Source: CADEED01 sp035502995
GTDB lineage: Bacteria; Pseudomonadota; Gammaproteobacteria; Steroidobacterales; Steroidobacteraceae
DNA: 64,000 nucleotides
Assembly (NCBI GenBank): GCA_035502995.1
Contig: DATJTW010000003.1
Location: 1-64,000 of the forward strand
Direction: 5' to 3'
The position numbers were made by a program, and so were the translations under genes. Shown in pieces: positions 52,283 to 61,023 of this stretch (positions are counted from its first letter, which is position 1; each line of letters starts with the position of its first letter). Under the pieces are notes generated by a model. The model saw nothing but the letters and a program-made list of their open reading frames with translations. It was not told where the DNA came from and did not search any database.

Positions 52283-54443
52283 ACGCCCTGCGCAGGTCGG
52301 GGACGGCGGACAGCTTCGGGCCCGGCATCCCCATCACGTACCGCTTCATCGACTTCCCCGCGAACCGCAGCTCGCGCGGATCGACATCCGTCAGTACCAG
52401 CCCCGCCAGCGTCGCGCCGCGCTCGCGCAGCAGCCGCGTCGCATGCGCGAGATCGGGCATCGGCGTCTCGCCGGAGCGCGCGACGATGATCGTGCGATCC
52501 GCCACGCAGGCCAGCGTCAATGCGTCGCTCAACAATCCCGCCGGTGGGCTGTCGATGATGATCGCGTCGTAGCGCTGCCGCAGCCGCGCCATCAGCGCCG
52601 AAAACGCGTGCACCGTCAGTTTGTCGAGCGCATGCGAGGCATTGCGCTCGGCCAGCAACATGTCGAGACCGGTGGTCTCGTCCTGCAGCAGCACGTCGTT
52701 GACGTTCGCGCGCATCTCGAGCACCGCGGCGACGCCGCGCGACGGCTCCTGCACGCGCGCCAGCTTCGCGGCGGCCGGGCAGCGCAGGTCCATCTCGAGG
52801 AACAACGTGCGGATGTTCGAGCGCGACAACGCGCGCGCGACGGACATCGCCACCAGCGTCTTCCCCTGGCTCGGCACCACGGACGTGAACAGCGTGACCA
52901 TCGTGTCGCGGTCGGAATGCAGCTCGTACACCGCATGCCGCAGCGACCGGATGCTCTCGATGTACAGCCGCGGGTCCTTGATCTTCACCTGGCCGGCCTC
53001 GCGGCTCTCGTTGCGGAACCGCGGGATCGCGACCAGCGGCCGCAACCCGACCGCATCCGCCATCTGGTTCAGCCCCATCGTGCCGGGCCGCAGCGCCTGC
53101 ACGATCACCGCCATCACCACGCCGCCGATCAGCGAGGCGATCGCACCCAGCGCGAGGAAAAGCGACGTGCGCGGGAAGGACGGCCGCGCCGGCGCCACTG
53201 CGCGTGACACGATCACCGCCGTCGGTTCGGAATACCCGTGCTCGGCGAGTTGCGTCTGGTAGCGGTTCAGCACGGTCTCGAACACCGTGCGCTTCACCTG
53301 CGCCTCCGCCAGCAGCGCCGGCAATGCCGACGACACGCGGTCCTGCGACACCTTGTTGGACGTCTCGCTACCCACGGCGCCGCTCAGGTCCGCCACCTGC
53401 CGCTGCCACGAACGCGTCGACGCCGCGGCTTCGTTCTCGACGCGCGCCAGCTGCTTTTCGAGCGTCTCGTTGATGCTGGCCAGCGTCTGCTTCGCCTTGA
53501 TCAGCGTCGGGTGCGAGTCCGCCAGGCGCGTCGACAGCGACGCGACTTCGGATTCGGCCTGCACGCGCGAGCGCAGCAGGTCCGCCAGCGCGTCGTTCGC
53601 CAGCAACGTCGCCGCGTTCGACGGATCCCCGCCGGCGCGGATCGCGCGGATCTCCGCGAGCTGCGCCTGCTGCGTCGACAGCTGGCGCTTCGCATCGACG
53701 AGCTGGCCGGAGAGCTGCGACAGCCGCTGTTCGACCATCGTGGAATCGCGCGCGGTGACGATGTTGTTCTGCAACTGGTACTGCTGAACCCGGGCATCGG
53801 CATCGCGCGCTTCCTTGGCTCTCGCATCGACCTCCTGTTTCAGCCAGCCCAGGGATTTCGTGCGCGAATCGCCGCGGCGGTTCGCCTGTTCGTGCAGATA
53901 GGCTTCGGCGTGCGTGTTGGCGATCGCGGCCGCGAGTCGCGGGCTGGCGGCCGTGAACGCCACGTCGACCGTCTTGCTGCGGCCGTCGTTGAACACGGCG
54001 AGCCGGTCCTGGTAGCCGTTCAGCACGGCGTCGAGCGTCAGCTCGTCGTTCGACAGCCACGGGTGCGCGGTGGCCGGCTCGGGCTGGCGCAGGCCGAGCT
54101 GCTCGAGCAGGCCGGGCTGCGGCGCGAACTCCGGCTGCTTCGCGAGATCGAGCTTCTCGATGACGCCGCGCGCCAGTTCGTCGCTGGCGATGATCGCGGT
54201 CTCGCTGCGGATGAAGAACGGATCGGTGGTAGATAGAACGCGCGCCGTGGTGGGGGCGTCGCCCAGTTCCTCCGTGACCGGGGCGAGCAGCACCACGGCG
54301 TGCGCCGTGAACGCGGGCTTCAGCGAGAAGACGTAGGCGGCGATGCCGCCGAACAGCAGCGCCGTGGTGAACAGCAACGTGAACCAGCGCAGCCGGATGA
54401 CGCGCCAGAGATTCTGCAGACTGATGGCGGAGACTTCTTCCAC
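52281..54443 (-). CDS. Wzc-like chain-length determinant fused to a BY-kinase-type ATPase
   Basis: From GTG 54443 the product is 720 residues. The Wzz part has two membrane helices (about 20-40 and 440-465) flanking a long coiled-coil periplasmic region. The cytoplasmic kinase domain has a Walker A PSQGKT near residue 526 (Glu-to-Gln compared with PxEGKS/T), Walker A' LFLEMDLRCP and Walker B IIIDSPP. The short C-terminal tail has one tyrosine, not a tyrosine cluster. It should govern export or chain length of the exopolysaccharide, with phosphorylation possibly altered. It is last in the minus-strand arm. Confidence 0.87.
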   Translation of the reverse strand: MEEVSAISLQNLWRVIRLRWFTLLFTTALLFGGIAAYVFSLKPAFTAHAVVLLAPVTEELGDAPTTARVLSTTDPFFIRSETAIIASDELARGVIEKLDLAKQPEFAPQPGLLEQLGLRQPEPATAHPWLSNDELTLDAVLNGYQDRLAVFNDGRSKTVDVAFTAASPRLAAAIANTHAEAYLHEQANRRGDSRTKSLGWLKQEVDARAKEARDADARVQQYQLQNNIVTARDSTMVEQRLSQLSGQLVDAKRQLSTQQAQLAEIRAIRAGGDPSNAATLLANDALADLLRSRVQAESEVASLSTRLADSHPTLIKAKQTLASINETLEKQLARVENEAAASTRSWQRQVADLSGAVGSETSNKVSQDRVSSALPALLAEAQVKRTVFETVLNRYQTQLAEHGYSEPTAVIVSRAVAPARPSFPRTSLFLALGAIASLIGGVVMAVIVQALRPGTMGLNQMADAVGLRPLVAIPRFRNESREAGQVKIKDPRLYIESIRSLRHAVYELHSDRDTMVTLFTSVVPSQGKTLVAMSVARALSRSNIRTLFLEMDLRCPAAAKLARVQEPSRGVAAVLEMRANVNDVLLQDETTGLDMLLAERNASHALDKLTVHAFSALMARLRQRYDAIIIDSPPAGLLSDALTLACVADRTIIVARSGETPMPDLAHATRLLRERGATLAGLVLTDVDPRELRFAGKSMKRYVMGMPGPKLSAVPDLRRA

Positions 54444-55660
54444 TAGAGCCGTCCTATGTAGGCGAGGGTGGCGACGTGGCGCTCGAAGCTGCGTCCGAAG
54501 GTGGACTGATCGCGCGCGGCGTAGTCGTAGGAGAACCGGAGCACCGAGTGCCGGCCGAACGACCAGTTCGCGCCGAGCTCGGTCAGCCAGGCGCGGTCCT
54601 TGCGGTCGATCAGGTCGAAGTCGTCCTGGACGTAGCGCGCGCCCACGGTGAAGAGCAGCGTGCGGCTCCATTCGTGTTCGATCTCGAAACGCGCTTCGTT
54701 GCGGATCTTGGCGACGGCGCCCTCGACCCGCGTCGGCGCATCGCTGCGCAGCAATTGCGCGCGCACGGTGGTCAGGCGCGTGGGGTGCCAGTCGAGCGCG
54801 GCGCGGGCGCTGATGCCGTCGAACGGCGCGGGGCCGTCGTCGTAGCGGCGCTCGAAGTATCCGGCGCCGATCTCGAGCTGCAGCAGGTCGTTGAGATCGA
54901 AACGCAGGCCGAGCAGGCCGCCGACGGTATCGGCGGACAACGACAACACGCTGTCGTCGTCGAACGCATCGCGGTTGTAGTAACCGGACAGGACCCATGC
55001 CGTGCCGGCGCGGAACTGGTACGCGCCGCGCAACTCGCCGCGATACTGGTTGCGGTCGCGGAACTGCTGCGAATCCTCTTCATATTGCACGCGGCGCGCA
55101 TCGAGCCGCGAATCGACCGTGAAGCGGTTGAACACGTGCGCGTGGCCGAACGAGGCGCGGAAGTCGTCGAACAGGCTGACGTCGAGATCGGTCGGCGTCT
55201 CGATGTCGGTGCGCGACTCGACGTTGCGCTCGGCGCTGAAGCGGGTTGTCAGGCGGTCCTGCGGGCCCAACCAGCCGTCGTAGCGGCCCAGCGCGCCGAA
55301 CTCGGTGGCGTCCTGGTCGCGCGCGGTGTCGTAGCGCCGCGCGCGCACGAAGGCGAGGCCGGTGATGTCGCGGGTCTCGCTCTTGTCGCTGGCCCGCAGC
55401 AGCGCTTCTCCGGTGGCGAGGCCTTCGTTCACCTCGTCGCCATCCGTGGCGTAGACATTGGTGTCGTAACCGAAGGAGACACCGGCGGCCAGGCGCACGT
55501 CGAACGAACCCGCGCGGATGCCGCCTTCGCCGGCCTCGGTGTCGAACAGCTCGGCGCCTTCGTCGTCGACGAACAACGTGCGCGGGGCCAGCGACTGGGC
55601 GCCCGCCGCCGTCGCGAACAGCAGCGCAGCGAGCAGGCCGGCAGACCGCGCCGCGCGCAT
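54443..55660 (-). CDS. Outer-membrane beta-barrel protein of the exopolysaccharide locus (EpsL-like)
   Basis: The 405-residue product has a signal peptide (LLAALLFATAAGAQS) and then alternating aromatic/polar strands typical of a large barrel, ending LAYIGRL. FGYDTNVYA near residue 65 and repeated short FxVxR/DRLTTRFSAE-type strands resemble the EpsL/BBP2-type barrels encoded in EPS operons. Its place between Wza- and Wzc-like genes suggests a role in polymer export or in the outer-membrane portal. The stop shares one base with the Wzc-like GTG start (TAGTG). Confidence 0.75.
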   Translation of the reverse strand: MRAARSAGLLAALLFATAAGAQSLAPRTLFVDDEGAELFDTEAGEGGIRAGSFDVRLAAGVSFGYDTNVYATDGDEVNEGLATGEALLRASDKSETRDITGLAFVRARRYDTARDQDATEFGALGRYDGWLGPQDRLTTRFSAERNVESRTDIETPTDLDVSLFDDFRASFGHAHVFNRFTVDSRLDARRVQYEEDSQQFRDRNQYRGELRGAYQFRAGTAWVLSGYYNRDAFDDDSVLSLSADTVGGLLGLRFDLNDLLQLEIGAGYFERRYDDGPAPFDGISARAALDWHPTRLTTVRAQLLRSDAPTRVEGAVAKIRNEARFEIEHEWSRTLLFTVGARYVQDDFDLIDRKDRAWLTELGANWSFGRHSVLRFSYDYAARDQSTFGRSFERHVATLAYIGRL

Positions 55661-56223
55661 CAGAAGTGCCTCTCGAACACGAACACCGTGTCGCCGGGCA
55701 ACACGCGCGAGTTGCGCGTGCCGCGCGATTCCACTGCCGCGCCATTGCGCTTGCGCGTCACGGACACCTCGTCTTCCGACGCCCGGAACGTGAACCCGCC
55801 GGCGATCGCGACGGCCGTGAGCACGGTCATGTCCGGCACGTACGCGTACGAGCCCGGGTTCTTGACCTCGCCGAGGATGAAGAACGGCCGGTATTCCTCG
55901 ATCTGGATGGTGACGTCCGGCGACTTCACCGCCTTCTGGTTCAGCAGGGCCGTCAGCTTCTTCTGCAGGTCCGGCACGGACAGTCCCTGCGCCGCGACCT
56001 GGCCCACCAGCGGCACGACGATGACGCCGCTGTCCGATATCTTGAAAGTGCCGGACAGGTCCGGCTCGCCGAACACGGTGACCTTCAGCGCGTCGCCCGC
56101 GCCCAATAGATAGGCGCCGCCGACCGGCTCCTGCGGCAGCTGCGGCAATCCGCGCGCGCCGCCGGCGCAGCCGGCCGCCAGCATCAGCACCCCCAGCAAC
56201 ATCCAGCGAAACACGATTTTCAT
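55660..56223 (-). CDS. Polysaccharide export lipoprotein (Wza/GumB-like)
   Basis: From ATG 56223 the product is 187 residues with a lipoprotein signal (LGVLMLAAGCAGG, Cys near residue 18). The poly-export domain starts YLLGAGDALKVTVFGEPDLS, then a SLBB segment PFFILGEVKNPGSYAYVPDM. It is shorter than E. coli Wza (379 residues) because it has a single SLBB domain, as in GumB-type exporters. It overlaps the barrel gene by ATGA and follows the GT4 gene by 20 bp. Confidence 0.87.
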   Translation of the reverse strand: MKIVFRWMLLGVLMLAAGCAGGARGLPQLPQEPVGGAYLLGAGDALKVTVFGEPDLSGTFKISDSGVIVVPLVGQVAAQGLSVPDLQKKLTALLNQKAVKSPDVTIQIEEYRPFFILGEVKNPGSYAYVPDMTVLTAVAIAGGFTFRASEDEVSVTRKRNGAAVESRGTRNSRVLPGDTVFVFERHF

Positions 56224-56243
56224 GAACGATCTCTCATGCGTCC

Positions 56244-57473
56244 TCACACGATGCTTTCGGAAAGATCCCGCGTGGCTTCGGCCAGCGCGAGGCGGCGGTC
56301 GAGACCGGTGGCCATCGCCGGCGCCGAATCGAACACCTGCCAGCAGCGCTCGACGAAGCTGGCGTATTTCTCGCGGAAGATGGGCGCCGAGAAGCGCTGC
56401 GCGTTGTGCCAGCAGTCGATCGGCGAGATGCGGTCCTGGTTGTGCTCGAAATGCAGCACCGCCTGCGCGATCGCATCCGGCTCCTGGCGGTCGAAGAACA
56501 GTCCGGTGGGTTTCCCCGCGTCGAGACCCTGGATGGTTTCCAGGGCGCCGCCGCGGCCGAAGGCGATCACGGGCGTGCCGCAGGCCTGCGCCTCCACCGG
56601 CGTGATGCCGAAGTCCTCTTCGGCCGCGAACACGAACGCCTTCGCGCGCTGCATGAGGTCCGCGAGCACGCTCGTCGGCTGGTATCCGAGGATCTCGACG
56701 TTCGGCCCGGCCACGGCCTTCACGCGCTTCATCTCGGGCCCGTCGCCGATCACGACGAGCTTGCGCTCCGGCAGCGCTTTGAACGCTTCCACGATGGCCG
56801 CCATCTTCTTGTACGGGACCATGCGCGACGCCGTCAGATAGAACGGCTCCTTGTTCGTGCGCAGCTCGAAGCTGTCGACGTCCACCGGCGGGTGGATGAC
56901 GGTGCTCTCGCGCCGGTACACCTTCCAGATGCGGCGCGCGATGAAGTGCGAGTTCGCCACGTAGTGGTCGACGCCGTTCGCCGTGCGCAGGTCCCAGCCG
57001 CGCGCGCGGTGGAGCATGTATCGCGCCAGGAAGCTGGAGAAGCCGCGTTCGAGCTTCGCCTCGCCAAGGTACTGGTGCTGCAGGTCCCAGGCGTACCGCA
57101 TCGGCGAGTGCACGTAGGAGATGTGCAGCTGGTCCGGCCCCGTGATCACGCCCTTGGCGATCGACGCGCTGCCGGAGAGAATCAGCTTGTACTTCGACAG
57201 ATCGAGCTGCTCCATCGCGAACATCAGCAGCAGCAGGAACTGGCGGTAGTGGTTGCGCACGAACGGCAGCTTCTGCGCGAACGTGGTGATGGGCACCTTG
57301 CCGCGCAGGAAGCCGCGGTCCGCCTGCTTCATGATGTCGATCGCGACGGCAACGTCGGCCTGCGGATAGAGCGCGATCATCTCGCCGAGCACGCGCTCGG
57401 CGCCGGCGTAGATGTCGAGCTTGTCGTAGATCAGTGCGGTGGGTCGGTTCGTCATGGTTGGCCCCGTGTGCAT
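56244..57473 (-). CDS. Family 4 glycosyltransferase of the exopolysaccharide locus
   Basis: The product is 409 residues from ATG 57473 (or 403 from ATG 57455). The N-terminal domain shows ALIYDKLDIYAGAERVLGEM (donor loop), ISYVHSPMRYAWD, and the C-terminal GT-B domain has YLTASRMVPYKKMAAIVEAF, VVIGDGPEMKRV and EEDFGITPVEAQACGTPVIAF (the EX7E catalytic motif). It resembles mannosyltransferases of the WbaZ type. It is coupled to the priming transferase upstream (ATGA), supporting the first ATG. Confidence 0.87.
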   Translation of the reverse strand: MHTGPTMTNRPTALIYDKLDIYAGAERVLGEMIALYPQADVAVAIDIMKQADRGFLRGKVPITTFAQKLPFVRNHYRQFLLLLMFAMEQLDLSKYKLILSGSASIAKGVITGPDQLHISYVHSPMRYAWDLQHQYLGEAKLERGFSSFLARYMLHRARGWDLRTANGVDHYVANSHFIARRIWKVYRRESTVIHPPVDVDSFELRTNKEPFYLTASRMVPYKKMAAIVEAFKALPERKLVVIGDGPEMKRVKAVAGPNVEILGYQPTSVLADLMQRAKAFVFAAEEDFGITPVEAQACGTPVIAFGRGGALETIQGLDAGKPTGLFFDRQEPDAIAQAVLHFEHNQDRISPIDCWHNAQRFSAPIFREKYASFVERCWQVFDSAPAMATGLDRRLALAEATRDLSESIV

Positions 57474-58894
57474 CAGTACGCCCGGCTGTCGGTGAGCACG
57501 ACGCTGATGGTTTTGATCAGGATCCGCAGGTCGAGCCACAGCGACCAGTGGCGCATGTACGCGAGATCGAGCTCGATGCGCTTGCGCATGGACTCGAGGT
57601 CGTCGCCGCCGCGGTAGCCGTTGACCTGCGCCCAGCCGGTGATGCCGGGTTTCACCTTGTGACGCACCATGTAGCCGGGGATGGCGCGTCGATAGTGTTC
57701 GTTCATGGCCACGGCGTGCGGCCGCGGGCCGACGATGCTCATGCTGCCTTCGAGCACGTTGATGAGCTGCGGCAGCTCGTCGATCGAGGTCTTGCGGATG
57801 AACGCGCCGACGCGCGTGATGCGCGAATCGCCCCTGGCCGCCGCGGCGAAGGTGTCCTTGCCGTCCTCGGTGACCGACATCGAGCGGAACTTCAGCACCT
57901 GGATCTCGCGGCCATCGAGGCCATAGCGCTTCTGCCGGAACAGCACGGGGCCCGGCGAATCCAGCCGGATCGCGATGGCGACGGCGGCGAACACCGGCGA
58001 GGCCAGCAGCAACGCCGCGCCGGCGATCGCGATGTCGCTGAGACGCTTCATCAGCCACGCCGCGCCGTAGAACGGCGTCTCGCGCACCGCGACCACCGGC
58101 ACGCCGCCGAGCACGTCGAAGCGCGCCTGGATCAGGTTGAACGCGAAGATGTCCGGCACGAAGTAGATGGACGCCGTCGAATCGTGCAGCTGGTCGAGCA
58201 TGCCGAGGATGCGCGCGTCGCGGCTCATCGGCAGCGTGATGAACACGTGGTCGATGTGGTTGCGCGTGACGTAGTCGGCGAGGTCGCGGGTCGGCCCGAG
58301 CAGCGGGGCACTCACGCGGGCGGTCAGCCGCGACGCCCCGCGGTCCTCGAAGAAGCCGACGATGTCCGTGCGCAGCAGCGTGTCCGCGAGCAACGCGGCT
58401 TCGAGCCGCGCGCCGAGATCCGTGATGCCGACGATGACCGCGCGCTGCGGCTGCCGGCGCTGCAGCGAATACATCAGCCAGCGGCGCGCGCCCCATTGCC
58501 CGACGAACAACACCGCCGGCGTCGTCGCGAACCACACGGCCAGCAGACCCACATCCAGCGTGCGGGCCACGCCCGAGAGATAGATGACGATGGCGATCAG
58601 CGCGACGAGGATGCACCACCGCCCCGTGATCTCGAGCAATGCCGGGCCCTGCGGCTCCTGCCCCGGCCCGATGCGCGCGAGCCCGAGCACGTCGGGCGCG
58701 CCGAGGAAGGTCAGCACGGCGATCAGGAAATAACCGCCACGCAGTGGCGCGTCCGCGGCGAACAGGCACAGCGACAGCATCGCGACCGGCAGGATCGGCA
58801 ACAGCAGGCTCTTCACCGCGAAGACCGCGGGCGAGTCGGTGCTCGACAGCGCTGTCACTTCCCGGGAACGCAGCGCTTCGATGGGTGTGCTCAT
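57473..58894 (-). CDS. Undecaprenyl-phosphate sugar phosphotransferase (WcaJ-like priming enzyme)
   Basis: From ATG 58894 the product is 473 residues. Four N-terminal helices and a CoA-binding-like Rossmann domain (VIVGITDLGARLEAALL) precede the C-terminal polyprenol phosphate transferase domain. That domain has KRLSDIAIAGAALLLASPVF, RQKRYGLDGREIQVLKFRSM, FIRKTSIDELPQLINVLEGS, MSIVGPRPHA and VKPGITGWAQVNGYRG. It transfers the first sugar-1-phosphate to undecaprenyl phosphate. Start overlaps the stop of the small protein upstream (ATGA). Confidence 0.9.
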   Translation of the reverse strand: MSTPIEALRSREVTALSSTDSPAVFAVKSLLLPILPVAMLSLCLFAADAPLRGGYFLIAVLTFLGAPDVLGLARIGPGQEPQGPALLEITGRWCILVALIAIVIYLSGVARTLDVGLLAVWFATTPAVLFVGQWGARRWLMYSLQRRQPQRAVIVGITDLGARLEAALLADTLLRTDIVGFFEDRGASRLTARVSAPLLGPTRDLADYVTRNHIDHVFITLPMSRDARILGMLDQLHDSTASIYFVPDIFAFNLIQARFDVLGGVPVVAVRETPFYGAAWLMKRLSDIAIAGAALLLASPVFAAVAIAIRLDSPGPVLFRQKRYGLDGREIQVLKFRSMSVTEDGKDTFAAAARGDSRITRVGAFIRKTSIDELPQLINVLEGSMSIVGPRPHAVAMNEHYRRAIPGYMVRHKVKPGITGWAQVNGYRGGDDLESMRKRIELDLAYMRHWSLWLDLRILIKTISVVLTDSRAY

Positions 58895-59118
58895 CCGTAC
58901 AACGTTCGCGGGGAGCGCAGCGACTTCTGGCGGCGGCGCAGCTGCAGGGCGATCAACGCGCCGCCGAGCACGACCAGCAGCGGACCGTCGAACGCGTCGG
59001 TGGACGTGGCCGCGTGCACCGGTGCGAGCACCGGCGGCGGCGACTCGACCGCGGCGGACGAACCGGCGGCGCGCAGCAGCGCGACGACGGAGAGGAGGAT
59101 GATTGCCAGGTACCGCAT
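58891..59118 (-). CDS. Small membrane protein leading the exopolysaccharide operon
   Basis: The 75-residue product has a signal-like N-terminus (RYLAIILLSVVALLRAAGSS), a Pro/Ala-rich spacer, and a C-terminal hydrophobic segment (GPLLVVLGGALIALQLRRRQ) followed by a basic tail. It resembles the tripartite C-terminal sorting-signal layout (motif, helix, Arg cluster) of exosortase-type small proteins, although no PEP motif is present. It is translationally coupled to the priming transferase and sits directly behind a sigma-54 promoter. AAGGAAGG precedes the ATG. Function is unknown. Confidence 0.6.
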   Translation of the reverse strand: MRYLAIILLSVVALLRAAGSSAAVESPPPVLAPVHAATSTDAFDGPLLVVLGGALIALQLRRRQKSLRSPRTLYG

Positions 59119-59153
59119 ATGCCTTCCTTGACGAACAAGCCCGAGAGCAACGT

Positions 59154-59169
59154 TGCAAGTCCCGTTCCA
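59154..59169 (-). promoter_or_regulatory. Sigma-54 (-24/-12) promoter for the minus-strand EPS arm
   Basis: Read on the minus strand: TGGAACGGGACTTGCA. It matches TGGCACG-N4-TTGCA at all fixed positions except one, with GG and GC exactly ten bases apart. The expected start site lies about 12 bases further downstream (near 59143), 25 bp before the small-protein ATG at 59118. Confidence 0.75.
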
Positions 59170-59510
59170 TGAGATGCGCTTCGGTCGAAGTTGCGCTGGC
59201 GGAGCAACCGGCCGTCCGACTGGTCGTCAACTCGTACTTGCCCGCGAACGGTGCGCTGTGACGTTGCGCCAGTCAAGAGCACGAATCGACATGTCGGTAG
59301 TTAGATACGTGATCGGGAATGGTCGTGACGCGGTGCATACTCGCCTTCATGAGTGAGAAAAATTCCGCGATGCATGAAAAGCGATCGTGCGTTTCATCCG
59401 GGATTTACAGCGCCGCGGACGTTTCGACTCGTTATTGCGACGTCGGACGATTCCCACGGCTGCACCGATGCCACGCAAAAAATCTCGCCTTCGCACTCAA
59501 GTAGGTAGAG

Positions 59511-59524
59511 TTGACGTGGATCAA
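59511..59524. promoter_or_regulatory. FNR/CRP-like box in the EPS control region
   Basis: TTGACGTGGATCAA, one base from the TTGAT-N4-ATCAA consensus, centred about 66 bp upstream of the predicted plus-strand start site. It nearly equals the site at 38771. It may link polymer synthesis to oxygen or cyclic nucleotide signals. Confidence 0.45.
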
Positions 59525-59557
59525 GCGCGTGCGTGCGGCCGAATGGCGACACTTTCG

Positions 59558-59573
59558 TGGAACGCGCCTTGCA
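59558..59573 (+). promoter_or_regulatory. Sigma-54 (-24/-12) promoter for the plus-strand EPS arm
   Basis: TGGAACGCGCCTTGCA, the same TGGAACG-N4-TTGCA core as the divergent promoter at 59154-59169. GG and GC are exactly ten bases apart. The expected start site is near 59584, 21 bp before the ATG of the Wzy-like gene. Confidence 0.75.
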
Positions 59574-59604
59574 GCCATGATGGCGTGAACATCGAAGGCA
59601 ACTG

Positions 59605-61023
59605 ATGGAACAGACACTGGCGAGCCCGCCGTTGACGCACGCGCGGAGTCTCGCGCCGCCGCTCGTGGCCGAAGGATTCGTCGTCGTGTGCGTGGTGTTG
59701 CTGATGCCGCTCGCGATGTACGCGGCGGGCATCGCGCCGTTCGCACGGCTCGCGTATCCGGCCGCGAACTTCCTGCTCGCCGGGTATCTCTTCGTGCGCC
59801 GCTCGCCGTGGTACGCGGCGCATTGCCTCATGGTGTTCTGCTTCGTGTCGCTGGCGCGGCGACTGGTCGACGACCAGGCCGGCTTCGATCCGTCGAATCC
59901 CGTGTTGTTGACGCCGTATGTCTGCTGCCTGTTCGCCGGCGTGAGTTTCCTCGAGTACTGGTCGCGGCCGCGGCCGCGCCACTTCGCACCGTTCCTCGCG
60001 ATCATGGCCTGCATCGCCTACGGCACCGCGCTCGCGCTGCTCGACGGCCGCTTCCGTTCATCGATGGTCGACGTGCTGAAGTGGACGGTCGGCCCGCTGT
60101 TCGCCGTCTACCTGCTGGCGAACCAGGAACGCGTCGCCGGGATCCGCCGGCTGATCGAGCCGGTGTTGATCGCCTGCGCGACGGCGATGGCGGTGTACGG
60201 CATCGCGCAGTTCCTCGAGCCCGCGCACTGGGACATCACCTGGGTGCGCGGCGTGCGCGATCTCGGCTTCGAGTCCGTCGGTCAGCCGGTGCCCTTCGGA
60301 CTGCGCGTGTTCGGCACGATGAACTCGCCCGGATCGTTCGGCACCATCATCTCGGCCGGCATCGTGCTGGCATTGAAACGGCGGCTGCCGGTTTTCCTCG
60401 TGTGCCTCGCGCCGATGGTCGTCGGCCTCGCGTTGTGCCAGTACCGCTCGCTGTGGGCGATGACGGCGCTGGCCGTGCTGATGGTGGTGCTGTCGCCGAG
60501 CCGCGAGGTGAAACGCGTCAACGTGCTCGGCATGATCGTGGTGTTCCTGCTTCTCTCGTCGACGGCGCTGGCGCCGCAGGTGCGCGATGCCGTGTTCACG
60601 CGCGCGTCGTCGCTGAGCGAGCTCGAGGGCGACGAGAGCCTGCGGCTGCGCCTGATGCAGTACGAGGAGTTCTTCAGCCACGACAACCTGCTGGTCGGCG
60701 ACGGGCTGGCGATCAACGGCGTGTCCCGGCGTCTCGACAACAAGGAGGCGGGCTCGATCGACGGCGCGATCATCGAGATCTACAGCGCGATGGGCGTGTT
60801 CGTCGGCACCGCGTTCATGATCGCGATTGGCGTATTGGTCGCCGGCCTGTTCGGCCGCGCCGCGACGAAGGACCACCACGTGTTCTTCGACCGCGCGATC
60901 GTGCTGACGCTGTTCCTGCAATTTCCGATCGGCACCGTGCACATCGGCGAGCTCGGTTTCTGCGCCTGGACGTTCCTCGGCCTGGGTCTCGCGACTCGGC
61001 TCACGCATCCGGAGGCCACGTGA
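59605..61023 (+). CDS. O-antigen ligase/polymerase-like membrane protein (Wzy-like)
   Basis: The 472-residue product has about eleven to twelve hydrophobic segments. A large hydrophilic loop in the middle-to-late part carries GTMNSPGSFGTIISAGIVLA near 235 and LVGDGLAINGVSRRLDNKEA near 370, the arrangement of the Wzy_C/O-antigen-ligase-like family. It probably polymerises the repeat unit in the periplasm. It opens the plus-strand arm directly after a sigma-54 promoter, with GAAGG before the ATG. Its stop overlaps the next gene's GTG (GTGA). Confidence 0.83.
   Translation: MEQTLASPPLTHARSLAPPLVAEGFVVVCVVLLMPLAMYAAGIAPFARLAYPAANFLLAGYLFVRRSPWYAAHCLMVFCFVSLARRLVDDQAGFDPSNPVLLTPYVCCLFAGVSFLEYWSRPRPRHFAPFLAIMACIAYGTALALLDGRFRSSMVDVLKWTVGPLFAVYLLANQERVAGIRRLIEPVLIACATAMAVYGIAQFLEPAHWDITWVRGVRDLGFESVGQPVPFGLRVFGTMNSPGSFGTIISAGIVLALKRRLPVFLVCLAPMVVGLALCQYRSLWAMTALAVLMVVLSPSREVKRVNVLGMIVVFLLLSSTALAPQVRDAVFTRASSLSELEGDESLRLRLMQYEEFFSHDNLLVGDGLAINGVSRRLDNKEAGSIDGAIIEIYSAMGVFVGTAFMIAIGVLVAGLFGRAATKDHHVFFDRAIVLTLFLQFPIGTVHIGELGFCAWTFLGLGLATRLTHPEAT

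Larger units (their letters stand above)
59119..59604. promoter_or_regulatory. Divergent control region of the exopolysaccharide locus
   Basis: This 486-bp region separates the two arms. It holds sigma-54 promoters facing both ways (59154-59169 and 59558-59573) and an FNR/CRP-like box at 59511. It is less GC-rich than flanking genes, particularly at 59330-59500. Enhancer-binding-protein sites are expected 80-150 bp from each promoter, but I could not identify a clear inverted repeat for them. No convincing gene lies inside. Confidence 0.6.

Noticed and set aside
59154..59573. Chance matches to sigma-54 sites
   Set aside because: I considered coincidence, but two sites share an identical TGGAACG core, point outward at both operons, and have correct spacing to the start codons, so I kept them.
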